DNA from: Lactifluus volemus
Taxonomy: Eukaryota > Basidiomycota > Agaricomycetes > Russulales > Russulaceae
Assembly: GCA_022376515.1 (NCBI GenBank)
Contig: WTXI01000016.1
Span: 310,001-374,000, forward strand
Reading direction: 5' to 3'
Length of the DNA: 64,000 bases
The translations under genes and the position numbers were made by a program. Below the pieces are notes generated by a model, which worked only from the letters and a program-made list of their open reading frames with translations, did no database searches and was not told where the DNA came from. Position 1 is the first letter of the stretch. The number at the start of each line of letters is the position of its first letter. Positions 12,501 to 25,242 of this stretch are shown piece by piece.

Positions 12501-13542
12501 CAAAAGTAATTTGCGTTTCATGGACAATCTATGTTTCTTTTTTTCTCCTTATCTATCTGTGATTTGTCCGACGCAAAATTGGTCGCCAACTCGCGCACGC
12601 AATAATTTTTTTTTTTGCTCACACTTTATGATCGTGATGCTCCGCGCCACGCCTTTGACTTCGCACCCTTCGGTTATCTCAAACTCAAATCTGTCCCACC
12701 CCACACACAGCCATTCCTTGGTTCTACCATACATTTCGTTTCGGTCCATGTCAGCCCTCAGACATGCTCCGCGTAAAGTTTACTCACCTGCAAACTCTCG
12801 AAAAATCCCCCCTATTGAATAGGCATGCTCTCAGTTTTCAGTCCAGTCAACATCTTGCGCTTCCTTCCGCACCACCTGGTCATGTTCTCATGCATTTTCC
12901 ACTTCCCTCTCTACGTGTGAGACGACATCACGTGATCGACCGCCAATCGGCCTTGGTGCAAAAAAAAAGAAAAACGAAAAACGAACACGAAAAAAAAAAA
13001 AACTATTGCGAAAAAGATGGATATTGTCCACGGAAATGCCAACCATCAAAACTCTTGATGGTTTATTGTCCCCGAGCTGCGTCTGACAGGTCTGACCGGA
13101 TCATGTTTTCTTTCAGTCCGATTCTCGGCTGAAGCGCAAAGTTCTGCTAAGCGTTCTCTTCTTTTGTTTGCACAGTAGCTCCCATCAACGTCCTATCGTA
13201 CACATACGGTCATCCTTACGTTGCTGCAAAAAAAAAACAACAACAACTGGCTTTCTCGTTCTCGTCCTGGCTCTGCTACTACTTACTGTCTCGCTTTACC
13301 CGACCTGCTTGCTCGCTTCCGTCCTCTGTCTGTCCGCTTTAAATCTCACGCCTAGCTCGGAGAGAAGCGCCCGACGTACTAGGGTCAATTGTACGTGAGT
13401 CTCGCTTCATAAAAAACATCACCTGTTCATTGCCACCCTTATCCCCGGCACAAGTCGGCCATAGTTACAGCCTCTTTCCAATCTATTTGTGTAAGTTCGG
13501 TGCTTTTTTCTAGCCTTGATATTATCTGTCCTTCACGCCATC
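9549..13542. other. Four kilobases without a supported gene
   Basis: Frames of up to 131 codons (10717-11112 minus) and pyrimidine-rich sequence (12450-13500) are present. A T-loop-like GGTTCGATTCC near 11376 is not part of a foldable tRNA. I see an inverted repeat at 11861-11909, C and T homopolymers, and otherwise nothing. Confidence 0.45.
11861..11909. repeat. Inverted repeat (CGACGACGAC ... GTCGTCGTCG)
   Basis: An arm CGACGACGACATCTGT (11861-11876) is followed after about 12 bases by the near-complement ACAGATCATCGTCGTCGTCG (11889-11908). The arms pair with a small bulge and could form a hairpin in DNA or RNA. Confidence 0.6.
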
Positions 13543-13942
13543 ATGACGCAAAGTGATCAAAGCAGCAGCGGTAGCAGAAGAACCCACACGGCCCCCTTTT
13601 CACTCGTGCCGAGACAGGCATTCGTCCAGAGAGGGTAAATATGACTCACTTTTCCCTGGCTTCTTATCACGTTGTCCTTCTCTTTCCGACTGTCCATCCG
13701 GTTACAGCACCACCACGTTGAGTGTTTCAGTGCCCTGTGGTTGGGCTACCGAGGCAACCTTTAACACTACCTGCAAACAACACACCTGTTCTGTCAACCC
13801 TCAGTCGGAGCTCCTTTGTCTACCATACGTAGGCCAGGGCGCTCGCGTTATCCCTCTGACAAGCGTGCGTGTCGCGCCGGTACTGTACTGGTATCGGAAG
13901 GCAAGGCGTGACGCCACGTACGTACGATCCGAGGCTCGCTAA
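13543..13942 (+). CDS. Possible small two-exon gene, unknown function
   Basis: ATG at 13543 (context gccatcATGa) opens a short Ser/Arg-rich exon (MTQSDQSSSGSRRTHTAPFS) ending at a GGTAAATATG donor near 13637. An acceptor TTACAG at about 13707 restores an open frame to the TAA at 13940-13942, with several cysteines and the stretch VPCGWATEATFNTTCKQHTC. A long pyrimidine-rich leader precedes the ATG, as in many basidiomycete promoters. There is no recognisable domain and no signal peptide in this model. The reading is plausible but weak. Confidence 0.28.
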
Positions 13943-14380
13943 GGTCTCGGGTGTGTTTTATCGAATCTGTCTTGTTCTCTAGCCTGAAAAGGATAAGGCG
14001 ATGACGTACACTCACATAATTACTGACACAATACGGTCATCTTTCACCTTTGTACGCAATAACGCGTCGACGATGACAATGGCCATTGTAGCATCGACTA
14101 AAAATATTGAAAGGGCAGAGAAATACTAACAAAGTCGATAGCATATCTAGTTGTGCGTGAGTACGTCGCAAATTGGTAGAGTGAACTTACAGCTCTTCAA
14201 CACAACATAAAATTGTGTGTGAATGGAAGAGTCCGATGAACAAGTTGACAAGAGCTTTACTATGTCATGATAGCAGAAGAGTCAGGGAGTACAAGTATGA
14301 AACAAGAACGTCTAGAATGAGTATGCGAAGAAGACAATGTGAGTTGTGACAGCATGAGAAGGATGCTACAATGAGTGCTT

Positions 14381-15935
14381 TTAGAGATGTCCTGCCATGA
14401 CGTAGACGATGGTAAGACAGTTGATGGGTAAGTCGGCAGAGTATATGATGGGAGCAGGCAGTGCTGCAAGGCTTTTCAAATCGATTCCACACGGCCTGGG
14501 TGCCATTTCAAGAATTTCCACCGCAGAGAACGCTGTCCGGGCGTGGGGCGTTATGGCGGCATGACGAATCCTCCTCCGAGTGAGGCGGTGTTGGTGGGGA
14601 TTCGACAGGTGGTGTCGTCGGCGAAGATTGAAGCGGCGGCAAAGCGGAAACGACAATGTCCGCCGCGCCAGAAAGCCACACGCGGGGTATTGACTCATCG
14701 TCGAGGCAGCCGCTTAATAGAACATCCGTAACGGTCCAGTTGATGCCCAGATTCGGGGGACCACCGACGGGTTCAGTGAATGCCGCCGAATCAAGAAGGT
14801 ATGTACGTGCGTGTTCTAATTGACCTCCCTTTTTTGCCTGAAGCCTTGGCGGAAAGGAAAACGAAAGAAGGAAGGCTTCAATGCTTTCCAAGAGGCAATT
14901 TGTAGCAGGGCCGCGCGGGCGAGGAGGTAGTAGATGCACGAGATGGGGTTTAGTCGATGGACCCTGCGAAAAAGGTGAACTAGTGACGAGGTTGTTGAGC
15001 GACTCCGCGGAACCAAGGGGGGGCGTGGGGGGCGTTGAGTCAACGGGGCGAAGAATAGACAGAAAGTTGCGGCGAACAGCCAGTCGTCGAGGATGAGATG
15101 AAGGAATGGGAGCAACGAGAAAGGGACGACTAATGGTTGTCACTAAAATGGCTTGCTTGAGGAGGGCCTTGTCAGATATTCCAGGAGGAAGATAATTAAT
15201 AAGAGCATCAAACGGGCGCTGGGAAGGATCAGGCTTGGGAAGTGCCCGTCTTGAGGGATAAAGACGCTTCTTCAGGGAGTGAAATCTGCCCGAGAAGATT
15301 GTTGAAATAGAGGAGACGGTAGAGTCACCTTTTGACGAGGCGGAGGAGGGTGGGCTACTTTTGGAGAGCTGGAGGAGGTTTGGGGGAGGAATAAGGGCAC
15401 CAAAGCCCTCTTCTTCATCGCATTCTGCGAGTTCCCCCACACCAATACCGCCAAAGTTTCGCCATATACGCGCAACGCGTTCTGCCCACTCCAAGACATA
15501 CACGAGACGGAGAGCACCTGACTTTTCCACGGCCAGTGGCTCCGTCAGACGAAGGATGCGTATCACGGGTTGTACCTTTGGGGGGATCAACGGAGGTTGG
15601 TGAGATACGATGATGAGAAGGGAGAATGCGAGCCGCTCCGAATTGAATAATGGGGCAATATCGCTAGGTCCCGGGACTATATGAAAGAGGGTGGATCAGA
15701 GAAGGTAGAGGAAAGGAGATGGACGAGACTGACCACCTAGGACAAGGATGACATCTCGTCTAGGCTGTGAGATGTGACGAAGACGTTCAGAATTGAGAAC
15801 AATAGGATCTCGTCGATGGAACGCGAGGTCAGAAAATGGGTCACTTGGGAACCTCGGCCGAAAGGAATCAGATACTGGACGTAACTTGGATGAAGATGGC
15901 TGGGGACGCGGAGGAGAGGAGATGGTGTCGCGCAT
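14381..15935 (-). CDS. Conserved-looking fungal protein of unknown function
   Basis: Three exons on the minus strand. Exon 1 starts at 15935 (MRDTISSPPRPQPSSS; A at -3 of the ATG; an in-frame ATG at 16019 is an alternative) and ends in VILVLGG at a GTCAGT donor. After an approximately 57 bp intron ending CATATAG, the frame continues GPSDIAPLFNSERLAFSLLI and IPPKVQPVIRILRLTEPLAV. A second intron (GTGGAA..CTTGCAG, near 14523-14466) joins to a last exon LPAPIIYSADLPINCLTIVY ending TAA at 14381. The total is roughly 430 residues with a Ser/Pro-rich middle. The VILVLGG-like strand followed by a helix hints at a nucleotide- or cofactor-binding fold, but that is speculation. No family is recognised. 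Confidence 0.6.
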
Positions 15936-16019
15936 AGTCCAAGTTGACCAAAGGGAAAGGGAAGGAGGGTAAGCGAGCGAATCCGGGTGGACTGGGTTGT
16001 GTCCACGGCCATCGCGCAT

Positions 16020-17887
16020 ACATTTGGGATCTATAAAAAACCCACGGAGGGGAGGGTTTCCTTGGCTCCTTCCTTCTCTTTCTCACGTGACTCCTCTTTG
16101 CCTCGCCTGCGTCAAGTTAATCGTTTATTCCATTCCTTTTTCTTCTCATTTGTTTCGTTCTAAAACGTCATTTATTCTTGGCATACCTTGTAAGAGGAGA
16201 TCCTGCTACCATTAGCTCACTCCCGTGTGAACCTTGATGATTGAATAGGCAATTGTATCATCGGCTTTTGCCTCCCTTTATTCTGAAACAAGTCTCTACG
16301 CTACTCTTTTTGATTCTCTTGGCGGTCACTCGCACTTCTCATGTCTCCGTTGTCAACCCTGTCGCAATTAATCCTATATCCGTTTAGGTCTTTTCTCAGC
16401 TCGGTCACCCGTTCTATCGCTACTTGCCCTTGAATGCAACCGTAGTAGGCACCGCAACTTGCCTTTTTGGGGTGGCCACATGGCTCTAACCGAGCAATGT
16501 CCCATGCCGAGCAGGATGCGAACTATGATGTCCAGGAATCCCTTGTTGGCGGTGGTAACTAGAAGTATGCCCTCTCTCGATTGACATCAATTATCGAGGC
16601 AGCAGAGAGGAAAATCTTGCAAGGGAGCTGGCCAGCCTGAGGTGGCTGACTAAGCCTTGGGTGGTGGTGCGTGTCGGGGACGATATCGATGAGATGAGAT
16701 GATGAGATGGCTTGAATAACTCGGCAACTGCGCTAGGCTCTCACCTCGACGTAGCGATGCACTGCAATCTAAACCCACTTGGCAATTCACACATCAATCT
16801 TGGATCAACAGGCTCCTTTGTTGTGAATCAGGTCCTCCACGAGCTTGACTCTTTGGCATTTCTGAGGATGTATGTCATGGGCAACACGAGCTAGGATATG
16901 TCGATTCTTGAAAAACGAGACCACCGACAAGTAATAGGTATGCGTATGAAATGGATTGCACACTTGACGCTCAGCGCTTCTCTTCCTTATGGGTCCGAGT
17001 CCGTGGAGAGATATATTTACATGGGCTGAACATGCAGTCCCTTAAACCGTCTTGGATAGCACTCTCAGTCGGCAGGCATCAACGCACCCCAGTGAGTGAT
17101 GTTTTGCGCGTGCACGAAGACTAGTCCAAAACGGTACACTGTATAAGCGGTATTGAAGGGGCATGAAAAGGCGTTTAAGCATGACGTGTCACATCACCTG
17201 TGGCAGTCATGCCTCCTGCCTTATTTCAACCTCATATAGCACACTTTCCTGTATTTTGCCTCATATCTCTCCCACTGGCACGAACGCCAAAGTCATCGGA
17301 TACAGTATAGGCGTCTGTGCTGTGTTCACTAACCTCTTTAACTTACCAATCAGGGGCCCATGGGTCTTTAAGGCCGATTACGGAATGATACCCCCTTGTT
17401 AAGGTTAGCTGGCATGCAGCCTCGGCGCAACACATCCTTGAGCACATCTCTGACCGGCGTGCCGTTTGCGCGAGGCTTACAGTAGGTGAACATGCAATCA
17501 TGATAAAATCCTGAAGTGTATAATCCTCTCATGTTGAATGCATCGCCAGTGCGTTGCCTTTTCACGAGACTTGGACGTCCAATCGTCTGGCTCGAAAAAT
17601 GCCGCGTTCGTGGTACAACATGGCTTTCGAGTCTGGTTCCCATTTCAATTTGAGTAGATGCAACGAACCGATGGTTGTGCAAGTTACGCCTGAATATCGG
17701 TTTGCGGTTGCATCTGTTGGGGCAACCTCCATCCTTCAAACATCTGCGCAAATCCAGCCGATGTATTCGGAATCGGAAACAAAAACGCATCTCTCATTAC
17801 AAGTACAACGTGGGACTCGAACAAACATAAGTATCACGATTTATCGCTGGCGATGTTCACCATAAACATCGCAAGCGATACTCGTGT
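16020..17887. other. Intergenic stretch downstream of the P450 gene
   Basis: Short frames only. A plus-strand frame at 17554-17865 (WYNMAFESGSHFNLSRC and onward) looks somewhat protein-like but has no splice partners I can find. A GATGAGATG repeat lies near 16685-16710. Confidence 0.4.
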
Positions 17888-20049
17888 TTACATAGAGGGT
17901 GCGCCGGCGGGTCGATTCCGCCGCCTCAGACGTATCGGGAATGCTTTGACAGAAAGTGTAATCCTTACGTTTGCTTGCATCACACGATCTCGCCATTGTT
18001 CGCCAGTCTCGCCAGGGTTCATGATCGGTTCAATCATCCAGTCCCGAATGAGAAGCGTGAGGAAGCAGACAGCTTCCACTACCGCAAACTTGCGCCCGAT
18101 GCATGTACGAGGGCCTAGGCACAGATGAGATGGGTCACAGAGGTCAAGGTGCCCAGGTATAGACATACCAACGCTAAATGCAGTTATCTCCTCAGATTCA
18201 GCAATAACTCCTCGCCACCGACTGGGGTCATATTTGTATGGATCAGGGAAGTACCGCGGATTGTACTCTTGTGAACTGTCAGTAAGGATGTCATTTCTTC
18301 GCTCATTAGATGCAACGCACGGATACCCGTGACATCCACGATAACGGACAAACCCTTTGGAATAGGGACTTGTCGTGTTCCTGGTTGATTGTCAGCGTTC
18401 GGGATGTTGAGAATTATATCCTCAGTCGCCTCCCGAGGTAGAATGTATCCGGCGGCTGTCAGACACTTGTTCTAAATAGTGCTTCAACCAAGGAGCAAAA
18501 AAAAACCAACGGTATAGTCTGAGAGCTTCATAGAAGGCATGAGCCACTTTTTCAAGTCGAGGAAAATCTTCAAAAGTCTGGGGTACCTCTATGTCACAAC
18601 ACGAAATGATCCTGGAGACATTGTAGCTTACTGGTTCACGATCGTGTCCCACCACTTCCACGATTTGCTCGTATAAATCCTCTTGGATGTCCGAGTGGAG
18701 GCCAAGGAAACCGATTGTCGACGCAAGCGAATAGGCAGTTGTTTCTGCACTGACCATAAGATGCTCATTTTGCGCGGCGAGGTAGAGCATGCACAAACCG
18801 TGACCCGCAAACATCATGCCAAAGACATTTCCCATCTTGTGTAACTCCCTCAGAAAGGACTCGATCTCTTCATGTTGTCACTCACCAGCTCGTCATCACT
18901 CAATTGGAACTTGCTATCCTCCTCACTGGCAAGGACAAGCAGGCTAAATATATCCTTCCTTGCTATACCTCGGTCAGTATCGTCGCTATTCAATTCGGCT
19001 CTGCGCTCCGATATCAACTCTGTCAAGTGACCGCGCAGTACCCGAGACGCCATGGCAGCATCGTGCAATCTACGAGACAAAAGAACAGTTAAATGGATAT
19101 GATAGCATAAATACAGTTTGAGAATGCACCTTTTGATGGGAAGCTTATAAGCCCATGACGGTGTAAGGAGTCTCACGACCGATGTATTCACCCAGATACG
19201 CATCGCTTTCTGTATACTCATGCCTCCGTCGTCGGTTTCAGTAGGCTCCTCCCAGCGAAATGGTAAACCGAAGCCACAGGTAGAAATCACCAAAAAGGCA
19301 AGGCGGGTCGTGTAAGCTTGTACCGCTCCGAGTGTCACTAAGTCCTTCTTCGCCCAACCCTCTACGCTGATCATGTCTCTATACACCCGCGAAGTCTCGG
19401 CCCACACAATCGAATACGTAGAGGCGTTGAATGCGGGGCCCATGATACGCCGATGGCGCCTCCAGTCATCTTTGTCGGAAGTTATCAGGTTCGTGCCCCA
19501 TTCTCTGGATATGGAATGAATGAAGCCACTGTGCAGGTTGACAGTGACGCCTTACGTCATGCTTGTCTTGGACCAATCGGTTTCGCCCACATCAAGTGGT
19601 TTCCTCCTGTCAATATCTGTCGCGCGACTTCAAGAGAGGACGTAAAGATCAACGGAGGACCCAGTAGAAATGGCACAAAGGAGACAATTTCCGAGCCCCA
19701 CTTCTTATAAACTGCAGTATTATCGCCATTGAAGGAAAATGGATCTTGTTAAATGTGTGGGCTGTACGTACAAGACCAGCGCCATTCCCAAACCCAAGCA
19801 ACACCTGGGTTCCACCAACATGTAGGGAGGGAGGCACCTAGAGGGCTGAAAGGTGAAAATGGTACCCACGGGCCCGGGATACCCTTGACCATCTTTCGAT
19901 TAATTAGAGGACATATGTGGCGTGACATTTTGGAAATGGTCTACCTTGATGTTGGTGAGAAAGTTGACGACCCTGGACACTATGAATATGCAGACAAGAG
20001 TTGTGAGGATAGGCCAATCGTGCATGCTGGCACCCGGTTCTGAGGCCAT
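17888..20049 (-). CDS. Cytochrome P450 monooxygenase, membrane-anchored
   Basis: About ten exons can be followed. ATG at 20049 opens a membrane helix (WPILTTLVCIFIVSRVVNFL), then the proline hinge KGIPGPWVPFSPF, YKKWGSEIVSFVPF, the helix-C motif WRRHRR, the oxygen-binding helix I motif FAGHETT, the ExxR motif EALR, a PERF-like NPRYFPDPYKYDPSRW, and the haem-binding loop FSVGPRTCIG with the cysteine ligand. TAA ends it at 17888. These define a class II microsomal P450 that takes electrons from a P450 reductase at the ER. The substrate cannot be read from sequence. The exon between MWAKPI and EWGTNL does not close in frame with any GT-AG pair: an in-frame TGA follows, and one extra base near 19570 plus an intron ending TATCCAG would restore the spacing seen in relatives. 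The gene is divergent from the hydrolase at 20744. Confidence 0.85.
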
Positions 20050-20743
20050 AGTCACGGTCCGGGGAAATGAGATGACGTTGGAAATTGCCTTTTATGCCAA
20101 CAAAATCACAATCCGCACAGAAGAAGGCCGTTTATAGTTAGTTGACATGCGACAAGATCGCCTGGCCCTGCTGCGGCGCAGCACATCCGAGTCGGCATGG
20201 CCACAACCTGTCCACCACACCACCTCCCATTTATTTCCTCAACAGCAACGTGTGGACCGAATCATGGCCTCGTCTGGTCTATCAGATCCCTTCCCTGAAA
20301 TACAAGTGTCGCTGCAGAATCAAAGACCATTCGAGTACAATCTTTTTTACCTTTTTGGTGTTTTTTTAACTTTGCGAGAAACAAGACATTTAGCCGAACT
20401 CGTGTCAAGCCGATCATCATAACACCTCGATGTCCGGGTATACTATATCCCGTTCTCTCTTTCTTTGCGAGATGACTTGGAGTTTTTGGGGATGCGAATT
20501 GGACATAATCAGGAGTTTCTTACACTTGAACGATGAATTGAGACATCAGACCATTTTTATTTTTTGGCTTCGCAGGGGAACGGACGTCACGTGATGTAGA
20601 TCTTATCTTTATCTGAATCACGCACTCGCCCCTGCTGCGCATCTCGGCCAAACCTATGTACCCTTGAACATAAAAAAATTCATTCACACACCTACTACTT
20701 TTTTTCTCCCTTTGTAGCAACCACCGCACTACCACCTCTCTCC

Positions 20744-22852
20744 ATGTACGACAAGACTCCCGTATACCCTCATCAACAACACCTCCTCTGGGCTCACGAG
20801 CCTCTAAAGTCCGTTTATGTCTTTCAACGCCTCTTCATGACGCTCCTCCTCGTACCACTCTGGGCCGTTTATTACCTGATCCTCCCCCGCTCCTTCCGCC
20901 CACGTCCCTCATGGTCGATCATCCAGATTGTCGTCGTCAAATTTACCAGGCGTATAAACAGGGTCACAGAGGTGGCTGGCGTTACATGGGGTACAAGAGA
21001 TCCTACCCAGGAACCGCAGCCAAACTCACTCAAAGAGACACGCTTTGCCTGGGTGCCACCTCTTCCACATGAACTTTGTTCAGGCATTGTCGACGACCAT
21101 CTTGTGACATGTCAAAGGGTTGGCACTTTTATATGGCCCAAGGACCCATCCCCCCAAGTGCAAATGCGTCGCGTCTTAAAAAATGGAGGTAGCGCCGCTG
21201 CACCACCTCAAAATCTATACTGCCCAGAAGACGCCGCGGCTAGCGTACCCGCCTTGATAATTCTGTCCGACGACAATCTCGGCTGTAGTACCACCGCGGC
21301 TACGTCCACTCCTGCTTCTCAATACAGTTGCCCAAAATGGATGCACCCGTAGCAGATCACCTCACTAGCTACGCTACAGGCACAAGTTGTAGTATTGACA
21401 TTGAGGCTGACGCAGCCAATCATCCCTCTCGCGTGATTGGAATTTACCTGCACGGAGGCGGCTATTCTCACATGTCGGCTCATGAGAACTCTAGCACTTC
21501 CCGAATACCGCGTCGGCTCATCAAGGTACGCTCTGCGCGGTTGCTGCATGTAATTATAGCCATGCTAATTTACTTGCTAAGGACAAACTTTTCGAAGAGA
21601 TTCATGGTGCCTTCTCAAAATGCTAATTGTTAACGGGGCTGACCGATTCACTCAGCTGTTGAATATAGACTCTTGCAGCACGCCCCTGTACCTGGCGCTC
21701 TCCAGGACGCTGCGGCGGTCTATGCGCACTTGGTTACGCACCATCTTGGTGCGAGAAAAGGCCAAGACGGCAAATATCATTACCCAGATGGACCCGCCGA
21801 TGATGCACTTGTAAATGAGCGCACAGCACCGCCGAACGCACCCACCTCTATCCCAAGTATCGGTCAAACCTTGAATAGTGAAACACGGCCTCGTAATCAT
21901 GCAGTTCCGCCAAGCAAAGTGAGTATCCCTGTAAACTAATACACACATTGAGGGTCAATTTAGCGGCAGAATGATTGTCAGGACTTTTTGGAACCGATGG
22001 TTAGTGGAAACGACGCTACGCCGCATCCGTTTCAACCAATCCGACGCAGTCGCTGCAGCAAGTCGGCCACGTATCATACTTATCGGTGACAGCGCGGGCG
22101 GGAATCTTGTGTTAGCGCTTGCGCGTTGGATTAGAGATGAAGGCGTACTCCCTGTCCCAGATGGGATGCTTCTGCTATCACCATCTTGCGATCCGTGTAC
22201 GCGTCAACAGTATTCCGAGTCGGCGGCATTTGCTGACGTCATCGGATTTTGTCATTTAGCGCACACGCTCCCGCAAACACCCGCTTCCCGAAGACCGAGG
22301 CCTCACGCAGAGACGGATTATCTATTAGACACGCCCGAACCACGTGCGCTGCTCTCCCGCACGTTCTTAGGCCATCATCCGATTGAGATGGTTTACTCGC
22401 CGTACATCTCGCCGGCGAGCGAACTGGTGATTTCGGCCTTCCACGGCCAAGATGATGGGATGGTCGATCTCGAGCCGCTCGGACCTCACAAGGATTCGCG
22501 CGATTACCGGGACGAGGGCATCAAGGCGTATGACTGCGCGGTGGGCAAATTCGTTCTTGGTGCGAAAGGTTGCTCGGAGGCGGCGAGCCATCCGTTCGTG
22601 AGCGCGCCACGGGGTATGGGCTTGTTCACGGACTTTCCTAGAGCGCTCATCGTGGTGGGGGACGCGGAGCGCCTAGAGCGCGAGGTAGCAGCGCTGGAGC
22701 GCGCGCTTGAGCATGATGGTGTTCGCGTGCGGATGGTGTGGGCAAAGGACGCGGTGCATGACATTCTGATAATGGGCGCGTGGGACGAGCGCATACGTGA
22801 AGGGATTTGGAAGGAGATTGGTCAGTGGGTACGTGAAATTGCGGTCGAGTAG
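20744..22852 (+). CDS. Membrane-anchored alpha/beta-hydrolase (fold 3, HSL/acetyl-esterase type)
   Basis: ATG at 20744 opens an N-terminal membrane helix (FQRLFMTLLLVPLWAVYYLI). The catalytic domain follows over several exons: the oxyanion-hole motif YLHGGGY, then VEYRLLQHAPVPGALQDAA, the nucleophile elbow GDSAGGNL (catalytic Ser), a late VVGDAERL (likely Asp) and WAKDAVHDIL (likely His). This is the fold-3 hydrolase layout of steryl and aryl acetyl hydrolases (Say1/AADAC type), which remove acyl groups from lipids at the ER membrane. Likely introns: 21244-21287 (GTACCC..CTGTAG), about 21525-21611 (GTACGC..CGAAG), about 21637-21657, and one or two between 21919 and 22050 where the frame is not fully resolved. 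TAG ends it at 22852. It is GC-rich at the 3' end. The neighbours, a P450 and a DUF2156 gene, suggest a lipid-modifying context. Confidence 0.78.
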
Positions 22853-23658
22853 AGTTCGGTGGGGATCGAACAAGTTTGAAGACATTGTATGGACATTTTG
22901 GTACCAGGACAAAAACGTTTTTTTGGCAGTCAGAGGGTCCCCGCTAGGGGGGGACCCATGGAGGCACAATTGCGAAAGCGAGATGACGAGTTGAGTGGTT
23001 CCTATCTACTAATCGATTTGAGATCGATCTGAGTAATACCCCATAGACCCCGAAGACCTCAGAGACCCCGTATACCGCAGCGCCCCACCGGCAACGGCTG
23101 CGAGCGACGACTCGGCTCGGTCACTCTCGGTCACTCGGAAGCCCAGCTGCGATACATCTTCGCGCCATCTTCGCAGCAGCGATGCGAGATCCCACTTCTT
23201 ACTGCGATCTTCATTCTTACTGCGATCCCACCCCTTGCTGCGTTCAACAATCCGTGTTGCCTCCTCCGCTGCTTCGTTCATAACATCCCTATGTGTTCTG
23301 TGGCCCCAAGTCAGTAACAAACCTCAAGGTCCTGTCTCGCTCGATGATCACAGCATCTGAACGTCAGCGTTCGATAATAATCAGTGGTGGTCATGTGAGT
23401 TTGATCCAATGCTGTGCAAATGACTTTTGGATATCATGATTATTGACAACCGGCCGGTACTCGGATTCGACGATGAGCGTGACAAATGGCTTAGACTCGC
23501 TCCCGGAGAATGGGAGTACGAATAACGGAATTGATTAGTATGCTCAGCTCAGCGAGGAGCGCGGGACCGGTGGCAAGACTTGGCATGAGTAATCCCATTC
23601 AGAGGTGGGTCTAGGGCCGTGACCGTTTCCCCTCACCACGAGCAGTGTCCCATACACG
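22853..23658. other. Spacer between hydrolase and DUF2156 gene
   Basis: Nothing with coding support. It holds short direct repeats of ACTGCGATC at about 23200-23235. Confidence 0.45.
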
Positions 23659-23666
23659 TATAAATA
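23659..23666 (+). promoter_or_regulatory. TATA box of the DUF2156 gene
   Basis: TATAAATA lies 66 bp before the ATG at 23725, inside a C/T-rich leader (CCCTTTCCCTCATTCGC). Position and sequence are typical of a fungal TATA promoter. Confidence 0.55.
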
Positions 23667-23724
23667 AAATGCGTTTCTCAGCGTCCCTTTCCCTCATTCG
23701 CTTCATCCCCGTTCTCTCAATACA

Positions 23725-25242
23725 ATGACCACCTTCCTCTCCAGAATCCCTTTCGACTCCTCCCTCTTCGTTAAGCTTCCAAAACTTAACGACTATTGGT
23801 CCACTTCCGAGTCCTCCGATTCCTCCGACTCGCAATACCAGGATACGTCCGACCAGTCTTCACAGAGCGACTCTTCCGTCTCTCAATCCCCACAGTCTGC
23901 CAGTCCTGCCCCCGAGGCTCAGGTTTCTGAAGAGGACTTTGATTTTCAGCAGCCATCCACATCTTCTCCGCAAGCTTCCGACGTTGAGGCAGACCAGGCT
24001 ACCGGTGACAAAGCCGGTATCGCAGATTTGATCGCCGAATATGGCTCCTCTGCTGCAACCTCGTGGCTCGAGTTTGCTCGCTACAAGATATGGCGCCCAA
24101 CTGTCCCCATTCCTCATTCTTCCTTCCCTCCCGTACAAGGTTATCTCCGCTCTGATCCCTACGTCTTCGCCTGGGGTAATCCCGTCGTTTCCGACCCTGC
24201 TGCCTTGGAGGCCACTTGCGCCGCCTTTATCGACTGGGCAAAGTCTCAAAACCTCCGCGCCATCTGGTTGTGCGTCGACGACCAAATGGAGAAAGTCCTT
24301 GGTGGTCAAGGTTCCAAGTTTGCATGGAGCGTGCTCAGTTGTATCGTGGAAGACTACTTGGATCCGCGCTCCGTCGTCGAACTTGCTCACTCTTCCGGTG
24401 GTGGCTCAGAGGTCAAAGATTTCAAGAAGAATTTGCGTCGCGCTCAACGTGCGAACGTCCGTGTCCGCGAGGTCCAGCCTGACCAGTGGACCGACTCGAT
24501 GAAACGTCAAGTTGAGCAAGGCATCGTCGATTGGAAGAAGAACAAGACGGGTATTCAGATTGCTTCTGTAAGCCATTTTTTCACTCCCGCCTTCTTTCTC
24601 TCTCTTAACACGTTTTTTCGTTGCCTTAGACTTCCTTTATGCCCTGGCTCGACTTTGAGCACCGTCGCTATTGGGTCGCCGAAAAGGATTCCGACATTGT
24701 TGCCATCCTCGTCCTCACTAGCATCCGCCACAAGGAATATCAAATTAAGAACGCAGTGTCTTTCCCCAATGCTCCCCGTGGCACTTCGGAGGAGATCATC
24801 TACCGTGTCATGTTAGATCTCCAGGATGAGGGCGAGAATGGGTTAACATGGAGTGTTGACTCTGACCTTTCCGACTCATCGCCTTCTTCAGACAGTTCGT
24901 CTGCCAAGTCCCTCCCCACTTCGGGCACCCGCCAAAGTGGCGTTGCAGTCACCTTTGGCCTTACTGCCTCGGACACGCTCACGGCCGTTGATAACCTGAG
25001 CGGCTGGAAGATCGCCTGGCTCAGCACGACCTACAACAGTGTCATTAGTCTTACTGGTCTGACGCGTCGTGGGGATTTCCGGGTATGTTCCTTAGTCTAC
25101 TTTGAGTTGGTGCCTTCTGACTCGTTTGGCCTCGCAGAACAAATTCCACACGACCCGCATACCCATGTATATCGGCTATTCTGCGCCGGAGGGCTTCGGT
25201 CTTGATGGTGTAAACAAGCTGATCAAGTCCCTGCGGCAATGA
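23725..25242 (+). CDS. Free-standing DUF2156 protein, possible tRNA-dependent lipid (sterol) aminoacyl transferase
   Basis: Exons 23725-24567, 24630-25082 and 25138-25242, with introns GTAAGC..TTAG and GTATGT..CGCAG, give 466 residues in frame. The N-terminus is a disordered Ser/Asp/Gln-rich part (residues 25-95). The rest matches DUF2156: two GNAT-like halves with PYVFAWGNPVVSDPAALEAT, a basic helix SEVKDFKKNLRRAQRANVRV and REVQPDQW, then RRYWVAEKDSDIVAILVL and, at the end, IPMYIGYSAPEGFGLDGVN. Members of this family transfer an amino acid from aminoacyl-tRNA to a lipid (MprF C-terminal domain in bacteria; ErdS and ErgS in fungi, which modify ergosterol with aspartate or glycine). There is no tRNA-synthetase domain, as in ErgS-type proteins. 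Substrate specificity is inference. A membrane-anchored hydrolase lies directly upstream. Confidence 0.82.
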
